Source: Anabaena catenula FACHB-362
GTDB lineage: Bacteria > Cyanobacteriota > Cyanobacteriia > Cyanobacteriales > Nostocaceae
NCBI RefSeq assembly: GCF_014698735.1
Contig: NZ_JACJTQ010000031.1
Location: 1-64,000 of the forward strand
Direction of reading: 5' to 3'
DNA: 64,000 nucleotides
Both the position numbers and the translations under genes were made by a program. Below, piece after piece: positions 1 to 9,132 of this stretch. The stretch's first letter is position 1. Every line of letters starts with the position of its first letter. Below the pieces are notes generated by a model, which saw nothing but the letters and a program-made list of their open reading frames with translations, made no database searches and was not told the DNA's origin.

Positions 1-106
1 GTAATATTCCTGACCAACCTACGAATACGAAGCGATCGCGCTTTAACCAGTCGTCTAATACGTCAAACCACCCTCTACTCGGGGCGCGTCCAACTGCGAT
101 GGTCAT
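1..106 (-). CDS. psbD: Photosystem II D2 protein, N-terminal part (partial)
   Basis: The reverse strand from 106 reads [20 protein letters not shown] and continues to the window edge without a stop. This is the invariant N-terminus of the photosystem II reaction-centre protein D2, a five-helix thylakoid membrane protein that binds chlorophyll, pheophytin and the quinone QA. Only about 35 codons are present; the rest lies outside the window. An AGGA stretch about ten bases upstream of the ATG can act as ribosome binding site. The gene is divergent from ycf4, so the 107-535 spacer holds both promoters. Whether psbC follows cannot be seen. Confidence 0.95.
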   Translation of the reverse strand, partial: MTIAVGRAPSRGWFDVLDDWLKRDRFVFVGWSGIL

Positions 107-535
107 TGAACTACAATCCTCTTTTTTACTAAAATTGCCACGTTTTCAAGGCTGTGCAATCTGGGAATCAAATCCCATGAGCAACTGCCGCGAGGAATTC
201 AACGTTTTTTTTGACACTCTTAGCCCTTTACAAGCAGCTAAAATGCTGAGAATTCACAACGTGAGTAGTTGGGTATTTCTCAGGATTATGCCATTAACAC
301 GTACCAGTCACTAGTAATCTAGCTTGTAGTAACTTAATGATTCTTAACTTACCACATTCGTCAGGGTTTGTGCTGTAGACGTGGAAGGTAATCAGGTATT
401 TAAAACTATATAAATATATGAATATCAGAATTTTAACAATTTGACACAGATTTTCTCATAATCTTACAACTTGCAATACACACTGCTCAAGTGGCAGACT
501 TTGAGAGAGAATATCTCACAGGCCAAGGTAGTTCC
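107..535. other. Divergent psbD / ycf4 promoter region
   Basis: This 429-base spacer separates the starts of psbD (minus) and ycf4 (plus). It is AT-rich and must hold the promoters and leaders of both genes. I could not assign a confident -35/-10 pair or a known light-responsive motif. A reading frame at 99-314 shows no protein-like composition and overlaps the psbD start, so I do not call it. Confidence 0.5.
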
Positions 536-1105
536 ATGACGGCATCAACAACGATTAATAAAGGCGATAGCCTCTTGCATCAAAACGTTCTCGGTTCTCG
601 TCGGTTTAGCAACTACTGGTGGGCAACTATCGTTACTTTGGGAGCAAGTGGTTTTTTGCTGGCTGGTATCTCCAGCTATCTCAAAGTTAATTTACTCATA
701 GTCACTGATGCAACTCAACTGATTTTTGTCCCTCAAGGATTGGTAATGGGGTTATACGGTACAGCTGGCGTGCTGTTAGCTTCATACCTGTGGTTAGTGA
801 TTTTATGGGATGTTGGTGGGGGGTACAACGAATTTAATCAGGAAACTGGCAAATTCAAAATCTTCCGCTGGGGTTTTCCTGGTAAAAACCGCCAAATTGA
901 GATTGAAAATCGCATCCAAGATGTGCAATCTGTGCGTATCTCTATTAAAGAAGGTTTAAATCCCCAACGCGCACTTTATCTAAGAGTTAAGGGACGAAGA
1001 GACATCCCCCTGACACGCGTAGGTCAACCATTATCTTTAGCTGATTTGGAAACTCAAGGTGCTGAGTTGGCAAGATTTTTGGCAGTACCTTTAGAAGGAT
1101 TGTAA
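536..1105 (+). CDS. ycf4: Photosystem I assembly protein Ycf4
   Basis: The 189-residue product matches the Ycf4 family, a thylakoid membrane protein that helps assemble photosystem I. Two hydrophobic segments lie in the N-terminal half (about residues 28-50 and 68-90), followed by a soluble domain with the motifs FRWGFPGKNR and IQDVQSVR. A longer frame opens at a GTG at 491. I chose the ATG at 536 because AAGG sits about nine bases upstream and the resulting length is normal for the family. It is divergent from psbD, so two photosystem genes share one control region. Confidence 0.93.
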   Translation: MTASTTINKGDSLLHQNVLGSRRFSNYWWATIVTLGASGFLLAGISSYLKVNLLIVTDATQLIFVPQGLVMGLYGTAGVLLASYLWLVILWDVGGGYNEFNQETGKFKIFRWGFPGKNRQIEIENRIQDVQSVRISIKEGLNPQRALYLRVKGRRDIPLTRVGQPLSLADLETQGAELARFLAVPLEGL

Positions 1106-1317
1106 ATTTTAGACTTTAGATTTTGGATTTTGGATCAGGTTTCGGATTGATGGTAAATCGAAAATCTACCTTCTGAGAACACAAAATTCTGATGCCATCT
1201 ATTGTTTTAACCCTATGCAATAGCATGACTATGAGAATTTTCAAGCTAAAATCTAAAATCCAAAATCTAAAATTGCCAAGAGAAGCTAAGATACTCTGGT
1301 TGAGTCAGTAACTGGCA
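1106..1317. repeat. Short inverted AT-rich repeats between ycf4 and cyclophilin
   Basis: The spacer begins with TTTTAGACTTTAGATTTTGG and ends near 1247-1274 with CTAAAATCCAAAATCTAAAA, which is close to its reverse complement. Similar AT-rich strings recur before rplA (about 41667-41690). This looks like one of the short dispersed repeats of filamentous cyanobacteria. I see no gene here. Confidence 0.5.
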
Positions 1318-2076
1318 ATGCGATTAAAATTTTCACAATTTTTGGTTGCTCTGTTGATGATTGGTGGTCTGATGTTGGGGGGATGTTCAGCAGAGAACGT
1401 AGCTTCTAATACATCTCCCTCTTCGACAGCTACCTCAAAGGCAACTGAGGCAAGCCCCAAGTCAACTACTGAAGCAACAAAAGTATCAGAAACTAGTAGT
1501 GAGAGTATTCCGGGAATGAAAGATTTACCACGGCTCGAAGGTAAAGCTACTGTGGTGATGACAGTTAAAGGCTCACCAATTACCATCGAAGTAGATGGTA
1601 CTAATGCGCCAATCACTGCTGGCAACTTCGTTGATTTAGTGCAGAAGGGTGTTTATGACGGGTTGAAATTTCATCGCGTTGTGCGTGAACCTCAACCGTT
1701 TGTGGCTCAAGGTGGTGATCCTAAAGGAAATGGAACTGGTGGCTATATAGACCCCAAAATTGGGACTGAACGCCGTATACCCTTAGAAATTAAGCCAAAA
1801 GGTGCGAAAGACCCCATTTACGGTAAGACTATTACTGAGCAGCCTGAGTTACAGCATAAGCAAGGAGCGGTAGCAATGGCGCGATCGCAAATGCCTGATT
1901 CAGCTTCTTCTCAGTTTTACTTTACCCTAGCGGATCAGGGATTCTTAGATGGTAGCTATGCTGTATTTGGCCATGTCACCGAAGGCTTTGATGTAGTTAA
2001 CAAAATCGAGCAGGGCGATACCATCGATTCTGCTAAAGTCACCCAAGGTGCAGAAAACCTGAAAACTCCTCAGTAG
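1318..2076 (+). CDS. Cyclophilin-type peptidyl-prolyl isomerase, lipoprotein
   Basis: The 252-residue protein begins with a lipoprotein signal peptide ending in the lipobox LGGC, so it should be lipid-anchored on the periplasmic or lumenal side. A Ser/Thr-rich linker (about residues 28-65) follows. The rest is a cyclophilin domain that catalyses cis-trans isomerisation of X-Pro bonds, with FHRVV, the QGGDP motif and the FYFTL strand. An insertion of about 35 residues after QGGDP is typical of the cyanobacterial branch. The gene appears monocistronic and is followed by a perfect palindrome at 2084-2103. Confidence 0.9.
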   Translation: MRLKFSQFLVALLMIGGLMLGGCSAENVASNTSPSSTATSKATEASPKSTTEATKVSETSSESIPGMKDLPRLEGKATVVMTVKGSPITIEVDGTNAPITAGNFVDLVQKGVYDGLKFHRVVREPQPFVAQGGDPKGNGTGGYIDPKIGTERRIPLEIKPKGAKDPIYGKTITEQPELQHKQGAVAMARSQMPDSASSQFYFTLADQGFLDGSYAVFGHVTEGFDVVNKIEQGDTIDSAKVTQGAENLKTPQ

Positions 2077-2083
2077 TAAATAG

Positions 2084-2103
2084 GGGCGTATTGCAATACG
2101 CCC
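2084..2103. terminator. Perfect 20-bp palindrome after the cyclophilin gene
   Basis: GGGCGTATTGCAATACGCCC is its own reverse complement and is followed by TAAAAA. It can form a stem-loop 8 bases after the cyclophilin stop. It may terminate transcription or be a dispersed repeat. The T-run is weak, so termination is inferred. Confidence 0.5.
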
Positions 2104-2141
2104 TAAAAATTACGAATTAGGAACTACGAATTACGAATTGT

Positions 2142-3284
2142 GTGAAGGTTGTTGTTACTGGTATTGGTTTAGTTTCCGCTTTAGGCAAAAGCTTAGAAGA
2201 TAGCTGGCAAAATTTGTTAGCGGGTAAAACGGGCATTAAATTACATCAACCTTTTCCAGAACTGGGCATAATTCCTTTAGGCTTAATTGCTCAACAACCA
2301 TCTGATTTGAATACGCTGACTCAGATGGTTGTTACTTCTGCTTTGCGAGATGCCCAATTAATCGCACCTCTACCTGACTGCGCTGTGGTAATTGGTTCTA
2401 GTCGTAGTTATCAATCAGATTGGGAGCAGTTGGCACAGCAGATGTATGGTCAAAATGCCTGCCAAAAACCTTTAAATTTAGAAAATTGGTTGAATACCTT
2501 ACCGCACATGAATGCGATCGCTGTAGCCAGAAAAATCGGGGCAACAGGGACTGTGTTAGCACCAATGGCGGCTTGTTCTACAGGAATTTGGGCAATTTCT
2601 CAAGCCGCTTTTGGGATTAAAACTGGGCAATATCAACGAGCGATCGCTGGTGCATTAGAAGCACCCATTACACCGCTCACCATCTCTGGATTTCAGCAAA
2701 TGGGTGCTTTGGCAAAAACAGGCGCTTATCCTTTTGATTTACACCGAGAAGGCTTAGTACTAGGTGAAGGTGGGGCTGTATTTGTCCTCGAATCTGCGGA
2801 ATTGGCAAAGCAACGCCAAGCCAAGATTTATGGGGAAATTCTCGGTTTTGGCTTGACGGCAGACGGATATCATGCTAACAAGCCCGAACCAGAAGGCAAG
2901 AGTGCGATCGCAGCCATCAAGCAATGTTTAGAACGTAGTAGCTTAACGCCAGCAGATATAGACTACATTCATGCTCATGGTACAGCTACTCTCCTCAATG
3001 ACCATATAGAAAGCCAGGTAATTCAGCAATTGTTTACCCCTGAAGTAGCCATTAGTTCCACCAAAGGTGCTACAGGGCATACATTAGGAGCATCAGCAGC
3101 CTTGGGTGTGGCTTTTTCGCTCATGGGTTTAAAGTATAAAAAGTTTCCACCTTGCGTGGGTTTGCAGCAACCAGAATTTGATTTAAATTTCGTCACAACA
3201 GCAAGAGATAGTGAAATGCAGCGGATACTCTGCTTGAGTTTTGGCTTTGGTGGACAAAATGCCGCGATCGCTTTAAGTAATTGA
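2142..3284 (+). CDS. Beta-ketoacyl-ACP synthase (KAS I/II type)
   Basis: The 380-residue protein is a thiolase-fold condensing enzyme that elongates acyl-ACP with malonyl-ACP. The active-site triad is complete: Cys145 in AACSTG, His279 in HAHGTAT and His313 in GHTLGA. The N-terminus KVVVTGIGLVSALG is the usual start, so the GTG at 2142 is right even though no Shine-Dalgarno sequence is visible. The leader instead consists of ATTACGAATT-type repeats. At 380 residues it is shorter than standard FabF (about 415), so it may be a specialised paralogue rather than the housekeeping enzyme. No acyl carrier protein gene is nearby. Confidence 0.85.
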   Translation: MKVVVTGIGLVSALGKSLEDSWQNLLAGKTGIKLHQPFPELGIIPLGLIAQQPSDLNTLTQMVVTSALRDAQLIAPLPDCAVVIGSSRSYQSDWEQLAQQMYGQNACQKPLNLENWLNTLPHMNAIAVARKIGATGTVLAPMAACSTGIWAISQAAFGIKTGQYQRAIAGALEAPITPLTISGFQQMGALAKTGAYPFDLHREGLVLGEGGAVFVLESAELAKQRQAKIYGEILGFGLTADGYHANKPEPEGKSAIAAIKQCLERSSLTPADIDYIHAHGTATLLNDHIESQVIQQLFTPEVAISSTKGATGHTLGASAALGVAFSLMGLKYKKFPPCVGLQQPEFDLNFVTTARDSEMQRILCLSFGFGGQNAAIALSN

Positions 3285-3552
3285 AATTTTGTGACTGAGT
3301 AATCAATTTGAGACTATAAGAGGGAACTCTCCCTCAGAAAATTTACGTCTGCAAGATTTTAACCCTTGTATATAAAAAATTATCAAAGAATCAAGGCTGG
3401 TTCGTAAAACATTAAGATTACGCTGTATTCCATAATATGCAGTTGGTGAAACTAGTGGAAAGTTATAGACTCTTAATGAGTTAAAAATACTTTCAAAATA
3501 CTTTCAAATCTAAGTAGGGGAGTATCAAACAATAATCAAGGGGTAAATAATC

Positions 3553-4302
3553 ATGAAATGGCTCCAGGCATCTTTGTGTTTACTGATGGTTTCTTTAACT
3601 GCGTATACTACCACGGCATCAGTGTTAGCTCAGTCACACCCAACACCAAAAACTTGGCAAATTAGTCAGAAATTTAAGCCGCAAAGAGGAAAAGATCTAA
3701 ATCCCCCAACAGTTGGTGCTGCCACCCGTAGTGCCTCATGTCTCCAAGGCAAACAAGAAATAACTCCCTTAATCCCTGCCGATAAATTAGGGCTGACTTT
3801 AAATGGGCATCCTACATTTTATTGGTCTGTGTCTACTCTCCCAGTCAAAACCGCCCAGTTTACTATCGAGACAAATGGAGATGAACAACCATTTTATGAA
3901 ACAGATATAAAGCTTCCCGAACAACCAGGAATTTTTAGCTTTACCCTACCTAAAAATACACCTGAATTACCCGTAGGTAAAGCTTACCGCTGGTATCTAA
4001 CAATAATTTGTGATGGTGAAGACTCTAGTAACAATCCTTATGTAGAGGGTTTGGTAGAACGTATCCAAGCAGACTTACCCTTATCAGATGCCCTGGACAA
4101 AGCAACCGCACGCCAACTACCAACTATCTACGCAGAATCCGGTATTTGGCATGAAGCTCTGACTACTTCAGTAGAGTTACGCTGTACTCAGCCAAATGAC
4201 TTAGTAGTCAAGCTAAATTGGAGACAATTATTGACATCAGTGGGATTAAATGACATCCTATCTGAGCCATTACTCGATTCTTGTCAGACCAAGAATGAAT
4301 AA
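3553..4302 (+). CDS. DUF928 family secreted protein
   Basis: The 249-residue protein starts with a signal peptide (cleavage probably after SVLAQ, about residue 27). The mature part resembles the cyanobacterial DUF928 family: a conserved block with PTFYWSV and a beta-rich middle, followed by a helical tail. Its function is unknown. It ends 9 bases before the CHASE2 cyclase gene on the same strand, so the two are probably cotranscribed. As far as I recall, this pairing recurs in cyanobacteria. A role as periplasmic partner of the CHASE2 sensor domain is inference. Confidence 0.75.
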   Translation: MKWLQASLCLLMVSLTAYTTTASVLAQSHPTPKTWQISQKFKPQRGKDLNPPTVGAATRSASCLQGKQEITPLIPADKLGLTLNGHPTFYWSVSTLPVKTAQFTIETNGDEQPFYETDIKLPEQPGIFSFTLPKNTPELPVGKAYRWYLTIICDGEDSSNNPYVEGLVERIQADLPLSDALDKATARQLPTIYAESGIWHEALTTSVELRCTQPNDLVVKLNWRQLLTSVGLNDILSEPLLDSCQTKNE

Positions 4303-4311
4303 CTGACTGTT

Positions 4312-6525
4312 ATGTGGGAAAAGCTGAAACAGCGAATATGGGAATGGCGTGGGGTTTTAATTGCTGTTCCCAATGTCACATTTATTGTGATCGCCTTACG
4401 CTTGAGTGGATTGCTTCAGTCTCTAGAATTGACAGCCTTGGATCAATTTTTTTTGCTTCGTCCACAAGAGCCAGTTGATAACCGCATAGTTATAGTTGAA
4501 ATTAATGAAGCAGATATCAAAAAACAGAAGCGTTGGCCTATTTCTGATGGCGTACTTGCCAGCTTATTAAATAAGATTAAGCAACAACAACCCAGAGCGA
4601 TCGGTTTAGATATTTATCGCAACTTAGTTGTCAATCCTGGTCATCAAGACTTGGTGAAGGTATTTGAGTCTACCCCCAATTTGATAGGAGTGCAAAAAGT
4701 TCTTGAGAGCGTTGATAGTTCGCCCGTGGAACCACCACCTATATTGAAGCAACGTCAGCAAGTAGGGGGAAATGATGTACCTATAGATGGAGATGGTAAA
4801 GTTCGTCGAGGAATGCTCTACCTGTTTTCAGATGATGATAATTTCATAGAAAGTTTTAGTCTGAAACTAGCATTATCGTATTTAGCATCTGATGGAATTA
4901 CAGAGAAAGAGGCTACCACTAACCCAAATTACTTACAATTAGGTAAGGGGATTTTTCCCCGATTCCAAGCTAATGATGGTGGTTATGTCGGGGTAAATGC
5001 CGGCAGCTACCAAGTACTATTGAACTACCGGGGACGGATCAAGCAGTTTACCAAAGTTTCCCTCACCGCAGTTCTAGAAAACAGTATTGAACCAGATTTG
5101 ATGCGGGGAAAGGTAGTAATAATTGGTTCAACTGCGGAGAGTTTGAGAGATATTTTTTTTACACCCTACAGTAGTAAAGTCTTTGCCGCGCCAGAACGGA
5201 TGGCAGGTGTAACAATTCATGCTAATTTAACTAGTCAAATTTTGAGTTCGGCTCTAGATGGTCGTCCACTAATTAAGTCTGGAAATGAGCCTTTTGAATG
5301 GCTGTGGATTTTGCTGTGGTCAACTATTGGCGCTATATTATCTTGGCAGCAACGCCACAATATCTTTTTGATTACTGTCAGCATTTCTGTAGCTGGTACT
5401 GCTTTAATGGGTTGCTGCTTCTTGGGGTTTTTAGTTGGATGGTGGATTCCTATAGTGCCACCAGCTTTAGGATTAGCAGGAGCGACCATAGCTATTACTC
5501 AGTATATTGCCCATAGTGCTGCCAGTCTGCAAAAAACCTTTGGGCGTTACCTCACAGAAGAAGTGGTCGCTAATTTAATAGAAACTCCTTCCGGTTTGAA
5601 GCTAGGAGGAGAACGCAGAAAAGTCACAATTCTAGTGTCTGATGTTAGAGGATTTTCGGCAATTTCGGAAGAATTTCCCCCTGAACAGGTGGTGAAAATT
5701 CTGAATCTTTATCTGGAAGTGATGACAGATGTGATTAATCAGCACAAAGGTACGATTAATGATTTTATGGGCGATGGGATTTTGGTGATGTTTGGTGCGC
5801 CTATTAGTCGTGAAGATGATTCTCAAAGAGCGATCGCTTGTGCTGTGGCTATGCAGTTGGCTATGCAACAGGTAAATGCAAAAAATCAGCAAATGAATCT
5901 CCCAATTCTAGAAATGGGAATTGGCATTAATACAGGTGAAGTTGTAGCTGGAAATATTGGTTCCCAAAAACGCGCTGAATACACAGTTATTGGCAGTCAT
6001 GTGAATTTAGCTGCTCGGATTGAATCATATACGGTGGGAGGACAGATTCTCATTTCTGAGCATACTTGGAAAGATGCCAATATTGATTTGAGAATTGATA
6101 ATCAATTACAGGTAGAACCCAAAGGCATAAAACATCCCATCACTGTTTATGAAATAGGTGGTATTGGTGCAAAATATAATCTATTTTTGCCAAAAATTAA
6201 TGAAAATATAGATATTTTAAGTGAAGAATTACCTGTTGAATTTATTGTTTTACATGGCAAACACGTAGATGGCAAAATATTTACAGGTGCAATCGTTGGA
6301 CTGTCAGATAACGGCGCACAACTACGCTCTAACTTGGATTTACAGCTATTAAGTAATCTCAAACTTAAGTTATTAACAGAAACAGCACTGTCTACGGAAG
6401 CACCAGATATTTATGCCAAAGTCATGAAAAAATCGGCTGTTGAGGAAAATCATTTTTTGATTCGGTTTACAGGGATTTTCCCAAAACGCATTGCTGAATT
6501 TAAGAAGGTAAGACAGATATCATAG
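4312..6525 (+). CDS. CHASE2-domain class III nucleotide cyclase
   Basis: This 737-residue membrane sensor has an N-terminal transmembrane helix (about 17-36), an extracytoplasmic CHASE2 domain (about 40-320), a cluster of transmembrane helices (about 335-395), a class III cyclase domain (about 435-615) and a C-terminal PilZ-like segment (about 643-732). Both metal-binding aspartates are present (D444, D488), as are the transition-state residues N565 and R569. The purine-selecting position four residues before D488, usually Lys in adenylate cyclases, is Asp484, and its partner position is Thr558. Whether the product is cAMP or cGMP therefore cannot be read from sequence. The PilZ-like part lacks the RxxxR motif. 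It is coupled to the DUF928 gene upstream. Confidence 0.85.
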   Translation: MWEKLKQRIWEWRGVLIAVPNVTFIVIALRLSGLLQSLELTALDQFFLLRPQEPVDNRIVIVEINEADIKKQKRWPISDGVLASLLNKIKQQQPRAIGLDIYRNLVVNPGHQDLVKVFESTPNLIGVQKVLESVDSSPVEPPPILKQRQQVGGNDVPIDGDGKVRRGMLYLFSDDDNFIESFSLKLALSYLASDGITEKEATTNPNYLQLGKGIFPRFQANDGGYVGVNAGSYQVLLNYRGRIKQFTKVSLTAVLENSIEPDLMRGKVVIIGSTAESLRDIFFTPYSSKVFAAPERMAGVTIHANLTSQILSSALDGRPLIKSGNEPFEWLWILLWSTIGAILSWQQRHNIFLITVSISVAGTALMGCCFLGFLVGWWIPIVPPALGLAGATIAITQYIAHSAASLQKTFGRYLTEEVVANLIETPSGLKLGGERRKVTILVSDVRGFSAISEEFPPEQVVKILNLYLEVMTDVINQHKGTINDFMGDGILVMFGAPISREDDSQRAIACAVAMQLAMQQVNAKNQQMNLPILEMGIGINTGEVVAGNIGSQKRAEYTVIGSHVNLAARIESYTVGGQILISEHTWKDANIDLRIDNQLQVEPKGIKHPITVYEIGGIGAKYNLFLPKINENIDILSEELPVEFIVLHGKHVDGKIFTGAIVGLSDNGAQLRSNLDLQLLSNLKLKLLTETALSTEAPDIYAKVMKKSAVEENHFLIRFTGIFPKRIAEFKKVRQIS

Positions 6526-6807
6526 CGTTTCTTAGTAGCAACTGCACAAGCGGCGCTGCCGCTCGCTATGAATGAAAGAAACAAAATTTTCTTGAGTACT
6601 TTACTCCCCACACTCGGTACTCGGTACTGTTTCTTAAAAGAGTCAGGTACAAATTTATCTGCGTCCAATCCTCTTCTATGTGCGGTTAATTCTTTCCTGC
6701 TGTACTTCACGAATGTCGTAATCTACCGTAGCGGACAGGGGAGAATTTCATAGTTGGCGCGTTTTTTTGTAAAATCAGTTGGCAGCTTCATTCTTGGGTG
6801 AACAGCT

Positions 6808-7833
6808 TTGTTAGCAGCTTTACTTTATGGACAGGAAGATTTACGCCTAGAACAAGTCCCTGAACCAATTCCAGCAGAGGGGGAAGTGGTAATTCAGGTA
6901 GGGGCAGCTACTACTTGTGGTACGGATTTAAAGGTCTGGCGACGTGGTGGCCATGCGAAAATGTTGACTCCCCCTACGTTATTTGGTCATGAGGCTGCGG
7001 GAACAATTGTGGCTGTGGGTACTGGTGTAACTAATTGGCAGGTTGGAAATCGCATTGTCGCGAATAATTCTGCCCCATGCATGAAATGTTTTTTTTGTCA
7101 ACGTCAAGAATATTCCCTTTGTCCAAATTTGACATGGAATAATGGCACTTTTGCCGAATATCTGAAAATTCCCGCACCGATTGTGCAGCAGAATATGTTG
7201 CGGCTTCCCGATGAGTTACCCTTTGCATTGGCAGCAATGACGGAACCTCTAGCCTGTGTATTGCATGGGGTAGCCCGTTCTCAAGTCAAACCTCAAGACC
7301 GGGTAGTTGTCTTGGGAGATGGGGCAATTGGGCTGATGTTTGTGGCGGTTTTAGCGGCAAAAGCAGAGGTTTTGCTGTGGGGAGGTAATGACCAAAGGCT
7401 AGAAATTGGCAAAAAATTGGGTGCATCCCAAACTTTTAATTATCATCAAGTGGCGGATATTCCTGGTGTAGTTCAGGCATTAACTGAAGGCTGGGGTGCG
7501 GATGTGGTGATAGAGGCTACGGGCGTTCCGAGTGTGTGGGAAATAGCGATCGCTTGCGCCCGTCCTGGTGCGACTGTAAATTTATTTGGTGGCTGTCCCA
7601 AAGATACAACAATTACTGTAAATACGGAAAAGCTACATTATAGTGAATTAACCCTAAAAGGTGTATTTCACAATACACCTGAATATGTACGGGCTGCATT
7701 GTCACTCATCGCTAGTAGGAAGATTCCTTTTGAGTTACTAATTAGTGAACAGCGGCCATTAAAAGATTTAGAACAAGTTTTTGCTGATATGAAAGCACGT
7801 CAGGTAATTAAGGTAGCAATGCTACCCTGTTAG
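6808..7833 (+). CDS. Zinc-dependent medium-chain dehydrogenase
   Basis: The 341-residue protein belongs to the MDR alcohol/polyol/threonine dehydrogenase superfamily. Catalytic zinc ligands are visible in TTCGTDLK and FGHEAAG, and the structural zinc loop is CMKCFFCQRQEYSLC. The nucleotide-binding core has the motif VLGDGAIGL (about residue 170). It probably oxidises a sugar alcohol or similar substrate with NAD(P). The frame starts at a TTG; no in-frame ATG lies near it and the N-terminus LAALLYGQEDLRLE is the normal family start. The substrate is unknown, and no pathway partner is adjacent. Confidence 0.85.
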   Translation: MLAALLYGQEDLRLEQVPEPIPAEGEVVIQVGAATTCGTDLKVWRRGGHAKMLTPPTLFGHEAAGTIVAVGTGVTNWQVGNRIVANNSAPCMKCFFCQRQEYSLCPNLTWNNGTFAEYLKIPAPIVQQNMLRLPDELPFALAAMTEPLACVLHGVARSQVKPQDRVVVLGDGAIGLMFVAVLAAKAEVLLWGGNDQRLEIGKKLGASQTFNYHQVADIPGVVQALTEGWGADVVIEATGVPSVWEIAIACARPGATVNLFGGCPKDTTITVNTEKLHYSELTLKGVFHNTPEYVRAALSLIASRKIPFELLISEQRPLKDLEQVFADMKARQVIKVAMLPC

Positions 7834-7957
7834 TGGTGATTATTTTAGCTTTGCCGCCCTGACGAAAATATCAATCTTGAGATAAAGTTTAATGCTATGG
7901 AAAACTTGGGAAAACTATGGTTAACCCGTTGTTGTTCACTCCCAATGGGGAATTGTA

Positions 7958-8590
7958 ATGTCATTCCTAAATCAGAAAATGCTAAAAAAATCTCTGCGTA
8001 ACTTTTTAATTTTGCCTTTTTCTCTAATTCCTTGGTTATCGGGGGAAATACTCTTAAATTCTCTGGCTAAGGCGTTACCAGGAGAAAGTACAGAAGAAGT
8101 AACAACCTGGATTCAAGCCCATTCGACGCTTCGTCCTAGAAGTGGGGAGCGATTGTTTGTCAGTAAAAGTGATACCGCCGCCCAAAGATTCACTTTTCAA
8201 GCGTCCGTATTACCTCCGGGTAAGGTCTCATTTACTAAAGACCGCAGCACAATTCGTACTGAGCGGATGAGTATGTATGATGGTGTTAATGGTGTGACAC
8301 TTCAGCGTCTTCAGGAATCTTTGCGGGTAATTTATAGCTTGGATGTTTACCAAGACTATAATCGCGCCCAAGTGGTTTACCAGTATCCTAACCAAAGTGC
8401 AATTAATCAGGCACGTTTGGCAAAAACCCCAATCCGAGAGGCATTGAAGGGAGAATTACGGCTAGGCGATCGCTATGCCTATTGGGTAGAAATTGCTCAA
8501 CCCAGGCAAGGTAAGGCTTTAAGTGGTCAAATCACAGTTTTTCTTAAATCTGACTTGGATAAGTTAGAAGCAGAACTCAGAACCCGTTAA
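7958..8590 (+). CDS. Secreted hypothetical protein
   Basis: This 210-residue protein has a hydrophobic N-terminal signal segment (about residues 12-38) and a soluble remainder without a domain I recognise. It looks like a cyanobacteria-restricted family: the mature part is mixed alpha/beta with a conserved-looking GDRYAYWVEIAQPR stretch near residue 170. No cysteines or catalytic motif stand out. It is a single gene between the dehydrogenase and a convergent small gene. Function unknown. Confidence 0.7.
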   Translation: MSFLNQKMLKKSLRNFLILPFSLIPWLSGEILLNSLAKALPGESTEEVTTWIQAHSTLRPRSGERLFVSKSDTAAQRFTFQASVLPPGKVSFTKDRSTIRTERMSMYDGVNGVTLQRLQESLRVIYSLDVYQDYNRAQVVYQYPNQSAINQARLAKTPIREALKGELRLGDRYAYWVEIAQPRQGKALSGQITVFLKSDLDKLEAELRTR

Positions 8591-8635
8591 AAGTAAAAAG
8601 TTTGAAGGATAAACCCAGTATTTTCTTTAGCTGCT

Positions 8636-9007
8636 TCATCCTTCATCCTTTAGCTTACTTCCAGCGGGTAGGGTTTCCCATGTGCCGGAAAAGATACTTT
8701 CTGCTGCTAGAGAAATGCGTTGCAAATCTTCTTTAAGTAGTGGTGGCCAGTCAACACCTGCTTTGCGTCCGGCAGCAAATAACTGCAAAGCTTTAATACC
8801 TAATTTATATAAGGCAAATGCTAGTTCTTTATCTAAGCTAGGACTTTCTTTCAGGGTTTCAAACACCACTTTTAAGGCTAATAATATTGAGGTAATTTGA
8901 CCTGGTACAGGTAGTTTTCCTTGTTTTAGATGATTTAACAACGCATCTGATTTGTCATCGTCCGTTGTTTGGTCTATGAGTAGTTTACGGGCTATTTCGT
9001 AGTTCAT
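8636..9007 (-). CDS. Conserved cyanobacterial small helical protein
   Basis: The 123-residue product is almost entirely helical, with a conserved-looking core GRKAGVDWPPLL near residue 85. I recognise it as a small cyanobacterial family that databases sometimes label 'dethiobiotin synthetase'. It lacks the P-loop and the length of that enzyme, so I do not accept that name. It is convergent with the secreted protein upstream. Function unknown. Confidence 0.65.
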   Translation of the reverse strand: MNYEIARKLLIDQTTDDDKSDALLNHLKQGKLPVPGQITSILLALKVVFETLKESPSLDKELAFALYKLGIKALQLFAAGRKAGVDWPPLLKEDLQRISLAAESIFSGTWETLPAGSKLKDEG

Positions 9008-9132
9008 GTATCCAGCTTACCGTAGTTTTTCTGATATTTGCCGCCAATGGGTTCATAAAAATCAAAACTTCGGTTAATTTAAATTGTTCAGTTGGGAAAA
9101 TATTCCTAATTCACCCAAATTTGAGTTTATCC

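Noticed and set aside
491-535. Longer start of ycf4 at GTG 491
   Set aside because: No ribosome site there; the ATG at 536 has AAGG upstream and gives the normal length.
6568-6753. 61-codon frame between the cyclase and dehydrogenase genes
   Set aside because: No conserved features or ribosome site; the spacer is repeat-like and probably only regulatory.
8636-9007. Name 'dethiobiotin synthetase' for the 123-residue protein
   Set aside because: It is about half the length of that enzyme and lacks a P-loop; the label appears to be an inherited annotation error.
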